A stretch of 6,607 nt of DNA, from positions 1-6,607 of the forward strand of contig CAMDRK010000145.1 of NCBI GenBank assembly GCA_945906715.1, given 5' to 3'. This document shows, in pieces, positions 1 through 5,570 of this stretch. This stretch comes from Nitrospira lenta. Its GTDB lineage: Bacteria; Nitrospirota; Nitrospiria; Nitrospirales; Nitrospiraceae. How positions within the stretch are numbered: position 1 is the stretch's first letter; each line of letters begins with the position of its first letter. The position numbers and the translations under genes were made by a program. Below the pieces are notes generated by a model, which worked only from the letters and a program-made list of their open reading frames with translations, made no database searches and was not told the origin of the DNA.

Positions 1-150
1 CAGAATACTCAAACAGGCTGTCAGCAAGGCCGCAGCTTCTGATATAGGGTGAGGTTAAGGTCAAGGTTTAGCAAATATCAGATGCTATTTTCTCAACCTT
101 AGCCTGAACCTCAACCTTCTTCGCACAGCGGCCTGTTTCAGCATTCTGCT
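1..150. repeat. Inverted-repeat element, copy A (left end may be cut by window)
   Basis: The outer arms are an imperfect inverted repeat: CAGAATACTCAAACAGGC at 1-18 pairs with the complement of GCCTGTTTCAGCATTCTG at 131-148, and the right arm continues to AGCATTCTGCT at 140-150. The first ~38 bases are nearly identical to the left end of copy B (780-907), in the same orientation. The centre differs from copy B: hexamer words of the form NAGGYT at 51-68 pair with 99-116 around an AT-rich loop. The right end overlaps the TAG stop of yqgE (149-151). I see no coding potential. It may work as a transcript-end hairpin; it is too short to be an autonomous transposon. Confidence 0.75.
51..116. repeat. 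Hexamer-word hairpin in the centre of copy A
   Basis: Left arm GAGGTTAAGGTCAAGGTT (51-68) and right arm AACCTTAGCCTGAACCTC (99-116) are complementary at 15 of 18 positions. Both arms read as degenerate six-base words (NAGGYT), and the pattern extends on the right side to about 122. The loop (69-98) is AT-rich. The words are unlike anything in copy B. Confidence 0.6.
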
Positions 151-709
151 AATTCAGGGAGGGATCGAACGGCATATCCGCATAATGGCGATAGTTCTCG
201 CCTAGGGCACTCACGATATCAGGCCAGATACGGGAGGGATCCTTCTCGAACACCACGCTGGGATCTGCGGGAAGGGTAATCCATGAACCAGTCTGCATTT
301 CAGACTCCAGCTGCCCCGGGCCCCATCCGGAATATCCGATATAAGCGCGAAACGCCTCTCGCCCCTCGTGGGTAGTCAAGATACGATCGACAAGGTCAGT
401 ATCTCCGCCGAGACAGATCCCATCGAAGACATGATGGGAATTCTCAGGCAATTGATCCAATCGATACAACATCATGACCTGATTCGTTTGCACCGGTCCT
501 CCGGAGAAGAGGACGTGCCGTTGGCCTTCGAGGATCGGTACTTGCGGTAACGCCTCAGAAACTGACATCGCTGTCGGACGATTGACGACGACACCCAGCG
601 CGCCTTCGGCCCCGTGCTCGCAGAGCAACACGACGGTCTGCCGAAAATTCGGATCGCGTAAGGACGGCGCGGCGATAAGGAAAATGCCCTTCCCGAGTGG
701 AGCTTCCAT
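149..709 (-). CDS. yqgE: YqgE/AlgH family protein (DUF179)
   Basis: A 186-residue cytosolic protein of the YqgE/AlgH (DUF179/UPF0301) family, whose biochemical role is unsettled; AlgH was once described as a regulator of alginate synthesis in Pseudomonas. Visible family landmarks are the N-terminal GKGIFLIAAPSLRDPNF segment (6-22), VVVNRP (40-45), SGGPV (69-73) and the signature GYSGWGPGQLE (125-135). Length matches the family's usual ~185-190 residues. The start at 709 is chosen because the family begins just before this GKGxFLIA segment and AGGA lies 8 bases upstream. An in-frame ATG at 793 would add 28 residues unlike the family and reach into repeat copy B. The TAG stop lies inside repeat copy A. 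It is separated from the upstream hydrolase gene by copy B, so it is probably transcribed separately; no convincing promoter is visible in 710-779. Confidence 0.93.
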   Translation of the reverse strand: MEAPLGKGIFLIAAPSLRDPNFRQTVVLLCEHGAEGALGVVVNRPTAMSVSEALPQVPILEGQRHVLFSGGPVQTNQVMMLYRLDQLPENSHHVFDGICLGGDTDLVDRILTTHEGREAFRAYIGYSGWGPGQLESEMQTGSWITLPADPSVVFEKDPSRIWPDIVSALGENYRHYADMPFDPSLN

Positions 710-779
710 GTCGCTAATCCTACCGCGCCGGCCAGTGGCGTGCAAGCGGCACGACGAACCAAGCCCTGCAGATGAGCCA

Positions 780-907
780 AGCAGGATGCTCAAACAGGCC
801 GTTCAGCAAGGCCGCAGCGAGTGAAGGACCGAAGCGTACCCTCTGGGGTACGTTGAGGGTCTGAACGATGCGAGAACGATGCTGGCGGCATGTTTCAGCA
901 TCCTGCT
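780..907. repeat. Inverted-repeat element, copy B (complete, 128 bp)
   Basis: It is bounded by perfect 11-bp terminal inverted repeats, AGCAGGATGCT (780-790) and AGCATCCTGCT (897-907). Each end is itself a small hairpin (AGCA, three bases, TGCT). The arms continue with CAAACAGGCC on the left and GGCATGTTTC on the right, so about 19 of 21 terminal bases pair. At the centre CGTACCC (835-841) and GGGTACG (846-852) form a perfect 7-bp hairpin with loop TCTG. GAACGATGC occurs twice, at 863-871 and 874-882. The right end contributes the TAG stop of the hydrolase gene (906-908). No protein is encoded. The fold could act as a 3' transcript boundary between the hydrolase and yqgE genes. Confidence 0.82.
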
Positions 908-1694
908 ATCGGTAGAGGGATTCGCGTCGATCGCGGAGTACATCATTGTACTGTGTGATAGCTTTGTTTCGTGCTTCGGCAGGATCAATCTCGATGATGC
1001 AGAGCTCATCCTTGTCTCGCGGCGCGCGATGTAAAATGGTCCCGCGTGGAGCGACAACTTCGCTGTTTCCAATAAAGGTCAGTTGATCTTTGCCGCCTCG
1101 CGCTTCGGTCCCTATGCGATTGCTTGTAATTGCGAACACTCGATTCTCCAAGCACCGAACCGGCATAGAATCCGGGCAATTGGGCAAAATGAGGTTCGAG
1201 GGATGACAGATGATCTCTGCTCCCTTGAGCGCCAAGGTGCGAGCCGCCTCCGGATAGTACCAATCGAAGCAGATCATTGCGCCGATCTTGGCCGGTCCGA
1301 TATCCCAGACCTGAAACCCTGTGTCGCCTGGCGTAAAAAATAGCGTTTCCTCAAAAAACAGATGGGTCTTGCGGTAACACCCGATGAACCCGGATGGGCC
1401 AACGACGATGGCGGAGTTATAGCAGGCAGATCCGGCACGCTCAGGAAGGCCTGCGACAATCGTCATCCGGCGCCGCTTCGCAAGGTCGATCAGCCGTTGG
1501 GTGGTCGGTCCGTTCGGCACCGACTCCGACAGCGCAACGACCTCTTCCTGCGATACAAACTGATACCCGGACGCGCACAGCTCGGGCAAAACGATCAGAT
1601 CCGCGTCAGCCCGATCAAGTGTTTCTTCAATCGTATCGAGATTGTGCGAGACCTCGCCGAACCGTGGAGTGAACTGATAAAATCCGACCAGCAT
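906..1694 (-). CDS. Nitrilase-family carbon-nitrogen hydrolase
   Basis: A 262-residue cytosolic member of the carbon-nitrogen hydrolase (nitrilase/amidase) superfamily, spanning one whole CN_hydrolase domain. The catalytic Glu-Lys-Cys triad is complete: E38 in LPELCASGY, K109 in CYRKTHLF and C142 in MICFDWYYPE; E116 is a plausible fourth conserved acid. These enzymes hydrolyse amide or nitrile C-N bonds, for example omega-amidase (Nit2), N-carbamoylputrescine amidase or deaminated-glutathione amidase (Nit1). The substrate cannot be told from sequence alone, so no symbol is given. The ATG at 1694 follows AGGGG at a normal distance, and the protein begins at the expected first beta-strand (MLVGFYQF). 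The smbP terminator ends about 20 bases upstream of the start, so expression needs read-through or a promoter very close to the gene. The TAG stop is part of repeat copy B. Confidence 0.92.
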   Translation of the reverse strand: MLVGFYQFTPRFGEVSHNLDTIEETLDRADADLIVLPELCASGYQFVSQEEVVALSESVPNGPTTQRLIDLAKRRRMTIVAGLPERAGSACYNSAIVVGPSGFIGCYRKTHLFFEETLFFTPGDTGFQVWDIGPAKIGAMICFDWYYPEAARTLALKGAEIICHPSNLILPNCPDSMPVRCLENRVFAITSNRIGTEARGGKDQLTFIGNSEVVAPRGTILHRAPRDKDELCIIEIDPAEARNKAITQYNDVLRDRRESLYR

Positions 1695-1714
1695 GATCGC
1701 TTTGCCCCTATAAC

Positions 1715-1743
1715 AAAAACGGGCAGGGTCGCCCCTGCCCGTT
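1715..1743 (-). terminator. Rho-independent terminator of smbP
   Basis: Read on the minus strand, AACGGGCAGGG, loop GCGA and CCCTGCCCGTT form a perfect 11-bp GC-rich stem (arms 1733-1743 and 1718-1728). It continues into a run of five Ts (1719-1715), the last two Ts of the arm included. On the plus strand the stem is followed by C and then As, so orientation is clearly minus. It starts about 25 bases after the smbP stop and ends about 20 bases before the hydrolase start. Confidence 0.88.
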
Positions 1744-1767
1744 CAAAAAAATCCCTGACAGAAACGC

Positions 1768-2115
1768 TTACTTCACTTCCGACAAATGGGTGACTCCGCC
1801 TTCGGCATGTTGAGTTGCCACATCGGCGTGGCCGGCCTTGCCATGGGAGACGGCTTCCTTGAGATGTGTGATCGCTTCATCCAAATGCGGATTCTTCATG
1901 CCGGCTGCCATGGCATGCTTGAGGGCTTCTTCCCCATGTTGCACTACGGCATCGGCATGGCCGGCCTTGCCATGGGAAACAGCTTCCTTGGCATGTGCCA
2001 GCGCTTCATCCACATGCTTGTTCCCTGCAAGAGCGAGCCCGCTCAACAACGGGAAACCAACAAGCGCGGCAACCGCCGCAACGACCAGTGCTCCGCGATG
2101 GATTCTCATTTTCAT
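1768..2115 (-). CDS. smbP: SmbP-like small His-rich metal-binding protein, exported
   Basis: A 115-residue precursor resembling SmbP, the small metal-binding periplasmic protein described from Nitrosomonas europaea, which binds copper and other divalent metals. Residues 1-30 form a Sec signal peptide: basic MKMRIHR, a hydrophobic core at 9-24, and a likely cut after A-L-A (28-30). The mature part is two copies of a 43-residue unit (34-76 and 77-115, the second shorter), with His at near-heptad spacing, as in HVDEALAHAKEAVSHGKAGHAD, consistent with a His-lined helical bundle. It has no Cys. GAGGAGG lies 5 bases before the chosen ATG; the in-frame ATG two codons later fits this site less well. 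The gene has its own likely promoter and terminator, so it is probably monocistronic. The proposed role is periplasmic metal buffering, by family similarity; the bound metal here is unknown. Confidence 0.88.
   Translation of the reverse strand: MKMRIHRGALVVAAVAALVGFPLLSGLALAGNKHVDEALAHAKEAVSHGKAGHADAVVQHGEEALKHAMAAGMKNPHLDEAITHLKEAVSHGKAGHADVATQHAEGGVTHLSEVK
1821..2014 (-). repeat. 129-bp in-frame internal duplication in smbP
   Basis: The DNA segment starting at 1821 recurs at 1950, an exact offset of 129 bases (43 codons). The 20 bases at 1829-1848 and 1958-1977 are identical, and flanking bases match with few differences. At protein level KEAVSHGKAGHAD is repeated unchanged. This fits duplication of a helix-pair unit within the gene. 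Confidence 0.8.
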
Positions 2116-2138
2116 GGGTTCCTCCTCAGGGATTAAGG

Positions 2139-2167
2139 TTTATACGACAGGTGACCGGCGTATCCAA
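2139..2167 (-). promoter_or_regulatory. Predicted sigma70-like promoter of smbP
   Basis: On the minus strand TTGGAT (-35, 2167-2162) and TATAAA (-10, 2144-2139) are separated by exactly 17 bases. The predicted start of transcription is near 2132, giving a short leader that contains the GAGGAGG ribosome site. The -10 box is strong (5 of 6) and the -35 weak (3 of 6). Confidence 0.5.
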
Positions 2168-2211
2168 ATGGTTCTGATTTTCCATCACCTTACACAGCCA
2201 TTTGAGGGCTG

Positions 2212-3090
2212 TCAAGAAGGCCTGACCTGGGCATCAACGTTCAGGATGCGTTGCAATCCCTTGTCGTCTTTTTCCACCGGACAGGCAAAATCACGACTCC
2301 ACTCCCACCAGGATCCCGGATAGGTGCGGACCTTCCGATACCCGGCGAGCTTGAGAACAAAATAGAGCCAGGCTGCACGGACACCGCCGGTGCAATAGCA
2401 GATCACGTCTTGCCCCTGCGTCAGACCCTTCTCGGCGAGGCCATCTGCAATCGTTGGCAGCTCTTTCACTGTGGCATTGGCCTGAAGAAATCCATTCCAA
2501 GCCAGATGAATCGCGGAAGGAATGTGGCCTGGTCGAGGTATCCCCGCTATCTCTTTTCCAAGATACTCTTCGAGGCTGCGCGCATCGACGATCACGGTGC
2601 CAGGATGCGGCTGCTTCACAAGCTGCCGCAGTTCGTCTTTGCCGGCGATCACGGAATCAACCGGCTTGACGGTAAAAGTTCCGGGCGTAGGTGTCACGGC
2701 CCCATGCTCGAACGGACGCCTTTCCTGCACCCACTTGACCCATCCACCGTCGAGAATCCGCAGACGCTGGTGGCCGAGATATTCCAACATCCAGAACATA
2801 CGGCCTTCGTCTCCCCAATTGTCGAACGGATTGGAATAGATGACCACATCGCTGTCCTGACTGATGCCCAATGCGCGGATCTTCTGTTCCATGCGTCCGC
2901 GATCGGGATCGAGTAATCCCTTCGGCACAGCCAGGGGATCGCTATACTCATGCCAGGTCGAATGGACAGCCCCTGGAATATGGCCACCAAACTCATAGGC
3001 CGCCCGCCCACGTACATCGAGAACCACCAGACCCGGTTGGCCCAAGCTCTGCTGGAGAGTTTCTGTATCAATCAATAACTCGTGTGTCAT
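2212..3090 (-). CDS. Two-domain rhodanese-type sulfurtransferase
   Basis: A 292-residue protein with tandem rhodanese domains, the layout and length of thiosulfate or 3-mercaptopyruvate sulfurtransferases (SseA-like), which move sulfane sulfur to cyanide, thiols or other acceptors. The N-terminal domain (about 5-125) has VVLDVRGRAAYEFGGHIPGA but no Cys in the loop after VVIYSN (83-87), so it is the usual inactive structural domain. The C-terminal domain (about 150-275) has VIVDARSLEEY (166-176), GHIPSAIHL and the active loop C233-T-G-G-V-R-A, so C233 is the likely persulfide carrier. The loop differs from the CG[S/T]GVTA of typical mercaptopyruvate enzymes, so the donor is uncertain. There is no signal peptide, so it is probably cytosolic. 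AAGGA lies 5 bases before the ATG. The TGA stop overlaps a small 6-bp stem-loop (2194-2212) with no T-run. Confidence 0.92.
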   Translation of the reverse strand: MTHELLIDTETLQQSLGQPGLVVLDVRGRAAYEFGGHIPGAVHSTWHEYSDPLAVPKGLLDPDRGRMEQKIRALGISQDSDVVIYSNPFDNWGDEGRMFWMLEYLGHQRLRILDGGWVKWVQERRPFEHGAVTPTPGTFTVKPVDSVIAGKDELRQLVKQPHPGTVIVDARSLEEYLGKEIAGIPRPGHIPSAIHLAWNGFLQANATVKELPTIADGLAEKGLTQGQDVICYCTGGVRAAWLYFVLKLAGYRKVRTYPGSWWEWSRDFACPVEKDDKGLQRILNVDAQVRPS

Positions 3091-3120
3091 GTCGATCCTT
3101 CTTAACTACTCAGGTAGATA

Positions 3121-3220
3121 GGCTGACGGGATTCAGGCTGAAGTGTTCGGAACTTCGGCCTTTGACCTGAACTCCTTCGACCTGAATCCCTTCAGCCTGA
3201 ACCCCTTCAGCCTTACTCTA
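3121..3220. repeat. 15-bp tandem array with inverted partner, between cytochrome and sulfurtransferase genes
   Basis: Four consecutive 15-base units of the form TTYRRCCTGAAYYCC occupy 3161-3175, 3176-3190, 3191-3205 and 3206-3220; the last is degenerate. An inverted copy, GGGATTCAGGCTGAAG (3129-3144), pairs with 3190-3205 at 15 of 16 bases, so the region can fold into a large hairpin. The final bases CTA (3218-3220) are the complement of the cytochrome gene's TAG stop. The gap 3091-3217 holds no gene. Confidence 0.75.
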
Positions 3221-4504
3221 GCCTTCAGCTCCGGCCTTGCAACTCAGTTCGTTTGGCTGAGGGCTGACGGCTGACGGCTGATCGCTCTTACTCAACGCCA
3301 ATGCAAGCCCACCGGACAGCGGAAACTCCCGCTCGTACACGACAAACTGATAGGGATCGTTCCCCGTCAATCCATACTTAGTCTGCAACATTTCATGCTG
3401 CTTATCGGTCAGGATGTGGTACTGCACACGAGTCTTCACTTTCAAACCCTCCGCCTGAGCCGGCAATTGGTACGCAAACTGATATGCCCGGCTGGCCAGG
3501 GGTAGCAGACGATTATCATACAACTCGACGATGGCCGGTTGCCACATGATCCAGCGTCCCATCGTCGATGTTTGCTGATCGAGCACCCTACCTTGCCGAT
3601 CTTCCACGGAAAATTCGACTGTGAAATACCGATCGGGATCGCCGGTGGGAATCTTATGGCCGGCTCCTGCGTTGATCAGCGTGAGCGTAAATCCGACTCG
3701 ATCGCCTGGCTTGGGCCAAGCCGTGTCGGCCCTTACTTGTATTCCCACTGCCCGCTTCACCATATCGGGGTCGTGCCCGCCACGCCAGAGGTGCTTGCGC
3801 CCTCGCCTGATCGGACTATTGGTCGCGACCGGCCGATCGATTTCTGGCATATGACAACTCTGGCAAATGAAACCCCGTTCCTGCATGAAGAACTTGCCTT
3901 CGTATTCCGCGTAAGTCCCGCAAGGGCCCACGTTATAGAACTGGGCCGGCCCGGACACGACATTGTGGCAGCGATAGCAGACCTGCGCCGTCCGAAAGTT
4001 CGGATCGAACTTAGTCGGATGCGGCGCGGCCGAGTCGTCGAACGGTCCATAGACGACTCCATCCCTCACATGGCAGACCGCACAGGTCACAGACTCCTTT
4101 TGATACTCGGGATCGTACTGGGGGTTGGGCTCTTGAATCGCCTTCTCTACGCGCCCTCGTGGAATCTCCTTAATCAAGGTCGGCTGCTGGTTTTCCAGGG
4201 GGGTGTGACAGTTCAAGCAGACCCAGACATTCTTGTCCTTTTTCCAATAGGCCTGAAAGAATGGATCCTCATAGGCATGGGCATGGATACTCGTCTTCCA
4301 CTCATCGTAGATCTCGCGGTGACATTCCCCACAGGACTCGGCCTTCAGGCTCGTCAGGCCCTCAGGAATATTTTGAAAAGGAATCGCACGGGCATAATCA
4401 GACCGCAACCCAAAAATCACAACCGGCTTGATCTCGGTGTAATACAGATACGTCACACCGACAAGCACAACAGCCGTAATGGAGATGATTCGCAGTTTGT
4501 GCAT
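3218..4504 (-). CDS. N-terminally anchored pentahaem cytochrome c (c554-like)
   Basis: A 428-residue electron-transfer protein with five CXXCH haem c sites: C58-H62, C96-H100, C141-H145, C176-H180 and C214-H218. The first sits in CGECHREIYDEWKTSIHAHA, typical of the cytochrome c554 family, where nearby His (74, 76) can be distal ligands. A hydrophobic segment at about 5-22 after MHKLR is an uncleaved signal-anchor or signal peptide, placing the haems in the periplasm. Residues ~250-400 lack haem sites and look like a beta-sandwich domain with the recurrent AGHKIPTGDPDRYF motif (281-294). The physiological partner is unknown; a quinol-linked or nitrogen/sulfur redox role is conceivable but unproven. 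The start is the first ATG and has no good Shine-Dalgarno match. The C-terminal tail from about residue 405 is encoded by repeat-like DNA, and the TAG stop lies in the 15-bp array. Confidence 0.9.
   Translation of the reverse strand: MHKLRIISITAVVLVGVTYLYYTEIKPVVIFGLRSDYARAIPFQNIPEGLTSLKAESCGECHREIYDEWKTSIHAHAYEDPFFQAYWKKDKNVWVCLNCHTPLENQQPTLIKEIPRGRVEKAIQEPNPQYDPEYQKESVTCAVCHVRDGVVYGPFDDSAAPHPTKFDPNFRTAQVCYRCHNVVSGPAQFYNVGPCGTYAEYEGKFFMQERGFICQSCHMPEIDRPVATNSPIRRGRKHLWRGGHDPDMVKRAVGIQVRADTAWPKPGDRVGFTLTLINAGAGHKIPTGDPDRYFTVEFSVEDRQGRVLDQQTSTMGRWIMWQPAIVELYDNRLLPLASRAYQFAYQLPAQAEGLKVKTRVQYHILTDKQHEMLQTKYGLTGNDPYQFVVYEREFPLSGGLALALSKSDQPSAVSPQPNELSCKAGAEG
3255..3282. repeat. Heptamer repeat (GGCTGAC) x4 inside the cytochrome 3' end
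   Basis: Four contiguous 7-base units, GGCTGAG, GGCTGAC, GGCTGAC and GGCTGAT, lie within the coding sequence and encode residues 408-417 (DQPSAVSPQP) of the cytochrome tail. Because 7 is not a multiple of 3, each unit is read in a different frame, so the amino-acid sequence is not itself repetitive. Confidence 0.7.
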
Positions 4505-4527
4505 ACGTGTCGCTAGTGAGCGTTGTT

Positions 4528-4612
4528 AGCTGACAAGCTGACAGGGTAACAGGCTGACAGGTTTCCCTTCACGAACATAGTGTCAGCTTGCCAACTTGTC
4601 AGCATGTCAGCC
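4528..4612. repeat. GCTGACA-word inverted repeat between deacetylase-like and cytochrome genes
   Basis: The left arm (4528-4559) carries AGCTGACAAGCTGACAGG and a further GGCTGACA. The right arm (4581-4612) carries the complementary words TGTCAGCTTG, CTTGTCAGCA and TGTCAGCC. The arms pair at about 25 of 32 positions around a 21-base loop (4560-4580). The word is GCTGACA at roughly 8-base spacing. There is no T-run after the stem, so it is not a standard terminator. The gap 4505-4618 has no gene. Confidence 0.75.
4574..4602 (-). promoter_or_regulatory. Possible promoter of the cytochrome gene, built in the repeat
   Basis: On the minus strand CTGACA (4602-4597; 5 of 6 against TTGACA) and TATGTT (4579-4574; 4 of 6 against TATAAT) are 17 bases apart. 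The -35 candidate is one of the repeat words. A start near 4567 would give a leader of about 63 bases containing the left arm. This is weak evidence, because the word occurs several times. Confidence 0.3.
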
Positions 4613-4618
4613 GGCGAT

Positions 4619-5563
4619 TCAACAATCCAACAACCCCTGAATGTGACGATCAACTGAAGCGGCCAACGCCGTGAGGTTGTAGCCTCCTTCGAGCGACGAA
4701 AGGATGCGTCCTTCGGCATGACGCTTGGCGATACCGACCACGATACCAGTGAGGTCGGCGTAGCCCTCCTCCGTCAACCCCATACTCGCAAGCGGATCGT
4801 CTTTATGCGCGTCGAAGCCGGCTGAGATGATCACGAATTCCGGCTTGAAATTATCTGCCGCCGGCACCAACGATTTCTGAAAGACGGAACGATATTCTTC
4901 ATCGCCCTCACCTGCTTCCATCGGCACATTGATCGTGAACCCTTCGCCTGCTCCCCGCCCCCGTTCAGATTCTCGGCCCGTTCCCGGATAGTGAGGGAAT
5001 TGATGCGTGCTGAAGAAGAGCACGGAGGGATCGTCCTCGAAACTATGCTGCGTGCCGTTCCCATGATGCACATCCCAATCGACAATCAACACGCGCGTAA
5101 GGCCATATTTCCTCTGTACATAGCGGGCAGCGATCGCCACATTGTTGAAGAGACAAAACCCCATCGCGTGCCCCTCTTCGGCATGATGCCCCGGCGGCCT
5201 CACCGCACAGAATACATGCTCCACTTGCTTGTTCATGATTGCATCGACAGCAGCCAAGGCCCCACCGGCGGCCAGATAAGCAGCGGTCAATGAACCGGGA
5301 GACATCGAGGTATCGGAATCGAGCGCCAGCCGCCCGCTTGCCGGCGCGTTGGTCTTCAGCATCGAAAGATATGCGGGCCGGTGGATCTGCGTAATCCACT
5401 CATCCTCCGCCTCCCGCGGGGCAATCATCGTCAGCCGAGCCGCCGTACCGCTCTGCTCCAAGTGCTGCATAATCGCACGCAGCCGATTGGGTGACTCAGG
5501 GTGCCCTGCCCCCATGTCATGGCCGAGATACGCAGGATGGTAAACGAGCCCGGTTTTGCCCAT
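4619..5563 (-). CDS. Histone deacetylase superfamily amidohydrolase (AcuC/HdaH-like)
   Basis: A 314-residue zinc-dependent deacetylase of the arginase/deacetylase fold; bacterial members remove acetyl or other acyl groups from lysines (AcuC on acetyl-CoA synthetase) or from polyamines. All catalytic landmarks are present: HPESPNRL (21-28), RPPGHHA (122-128) with the charge-relay H126 and H127, MGFCLFNN (134-141), DWDVHHGNGTQ (162-172) with zinc ligands D164 and H166, SAGFDAHKDDPL (247-258) with zinc ligand D251, and LEGGYN (291-296) with catalytic Y295. Length is typical and there is no signal peptide, so it should be an active cytosolic enzyme. The substrate is not determined; no acs or polyamine gene lies in the window. 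The ATG at 5563 follows a modest CGGA site. A likely promoter lies at 5627-5654, and the leader carries a heptamer array. The gene is divergent from the TPR gene. Confidence 0.93.
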   Translation of the reverse strand: MGKTGLVYHPAYLGHDMGAGHPESPNRLRAIMQHLEQSGTAARLTMIAPREAEDEWITQIHRPAYLSMLKTNAPASGRLALDSDTSMSPGSLTAAYLAAGGALAAVDAIMNKQVEHVFCAVRPPGHHAEEGHAMGFCLFNNVAIAARYVQRKYGLTRVLIVDWDVHHGNGTQHSFEDDPSVLFFSTHQFPHYPGTGRESERGRGAGEGFTINVPMEAGEGDEEYRSVFQKSLVPAADNFKPEFVIISAGFDAHKDDPLASMGLTEEGYADLTGIVVGIAKRHAEGRILSSLEGGYNLTALAASVDRHIQGLLDC

Positions 5564-5570
5564 GACAAAT

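Noticed and set aside
1..150. CRISPR array or remnant
   Set aside because: Repeats here are inverted and made of short degenerate words; there are no regularly spaced identical repeats with unique spacers.
710..737. Promoter TTGCAC-17-TAGGAT just before yqgE
   Set aside because: The -35 matches only 3 of 6, and the start would fall at the ATG itself; the TAGGA bases are better explained as the ribosome site.
710..793. N-terminal extension of YqgE to the ATG at 793
   Set aside because: The 28 extra residues do not resemble the family, run into repeat copy B, and the internal ATG at 709 has AGGA at good spacing and matches family length.
780..907. Insertion sequence or transposase remnant in copy B
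   Set aside because: It is only 128 bp with no coding frame resembling a transposase; at most it is a non-autonomous element.
2194..2212. Terminator for the sulfurtransferase gene
   Set aside because: ACAGCC/GGCTGT makes only a 6-bp stem with no T-run on the minus strand.
1786..2323. Plus-strand frames opposite smbP, Cys/Met-rich and repetitive
   Set aside because: The repetition mirrors the smbP duplication; the minus strand has a signal peptide, ribosome site, promoter and terminator.
2251..2916. Plus-strand open frame (221 codons) opposite the sulfurtransferase
   Set aside because: It is antisense to a clear rhodanese gene, has low-complexity shadow composition and no recognisable domain.
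3539..4516. Long plus-strand open frame (325 codons) opposite the cytochrome gene
   Set aside because: The minus strand has five CXXCH motifs and a coherent family; the opposite frame is a codon-bias shadow without recognisable domains or a supported start.
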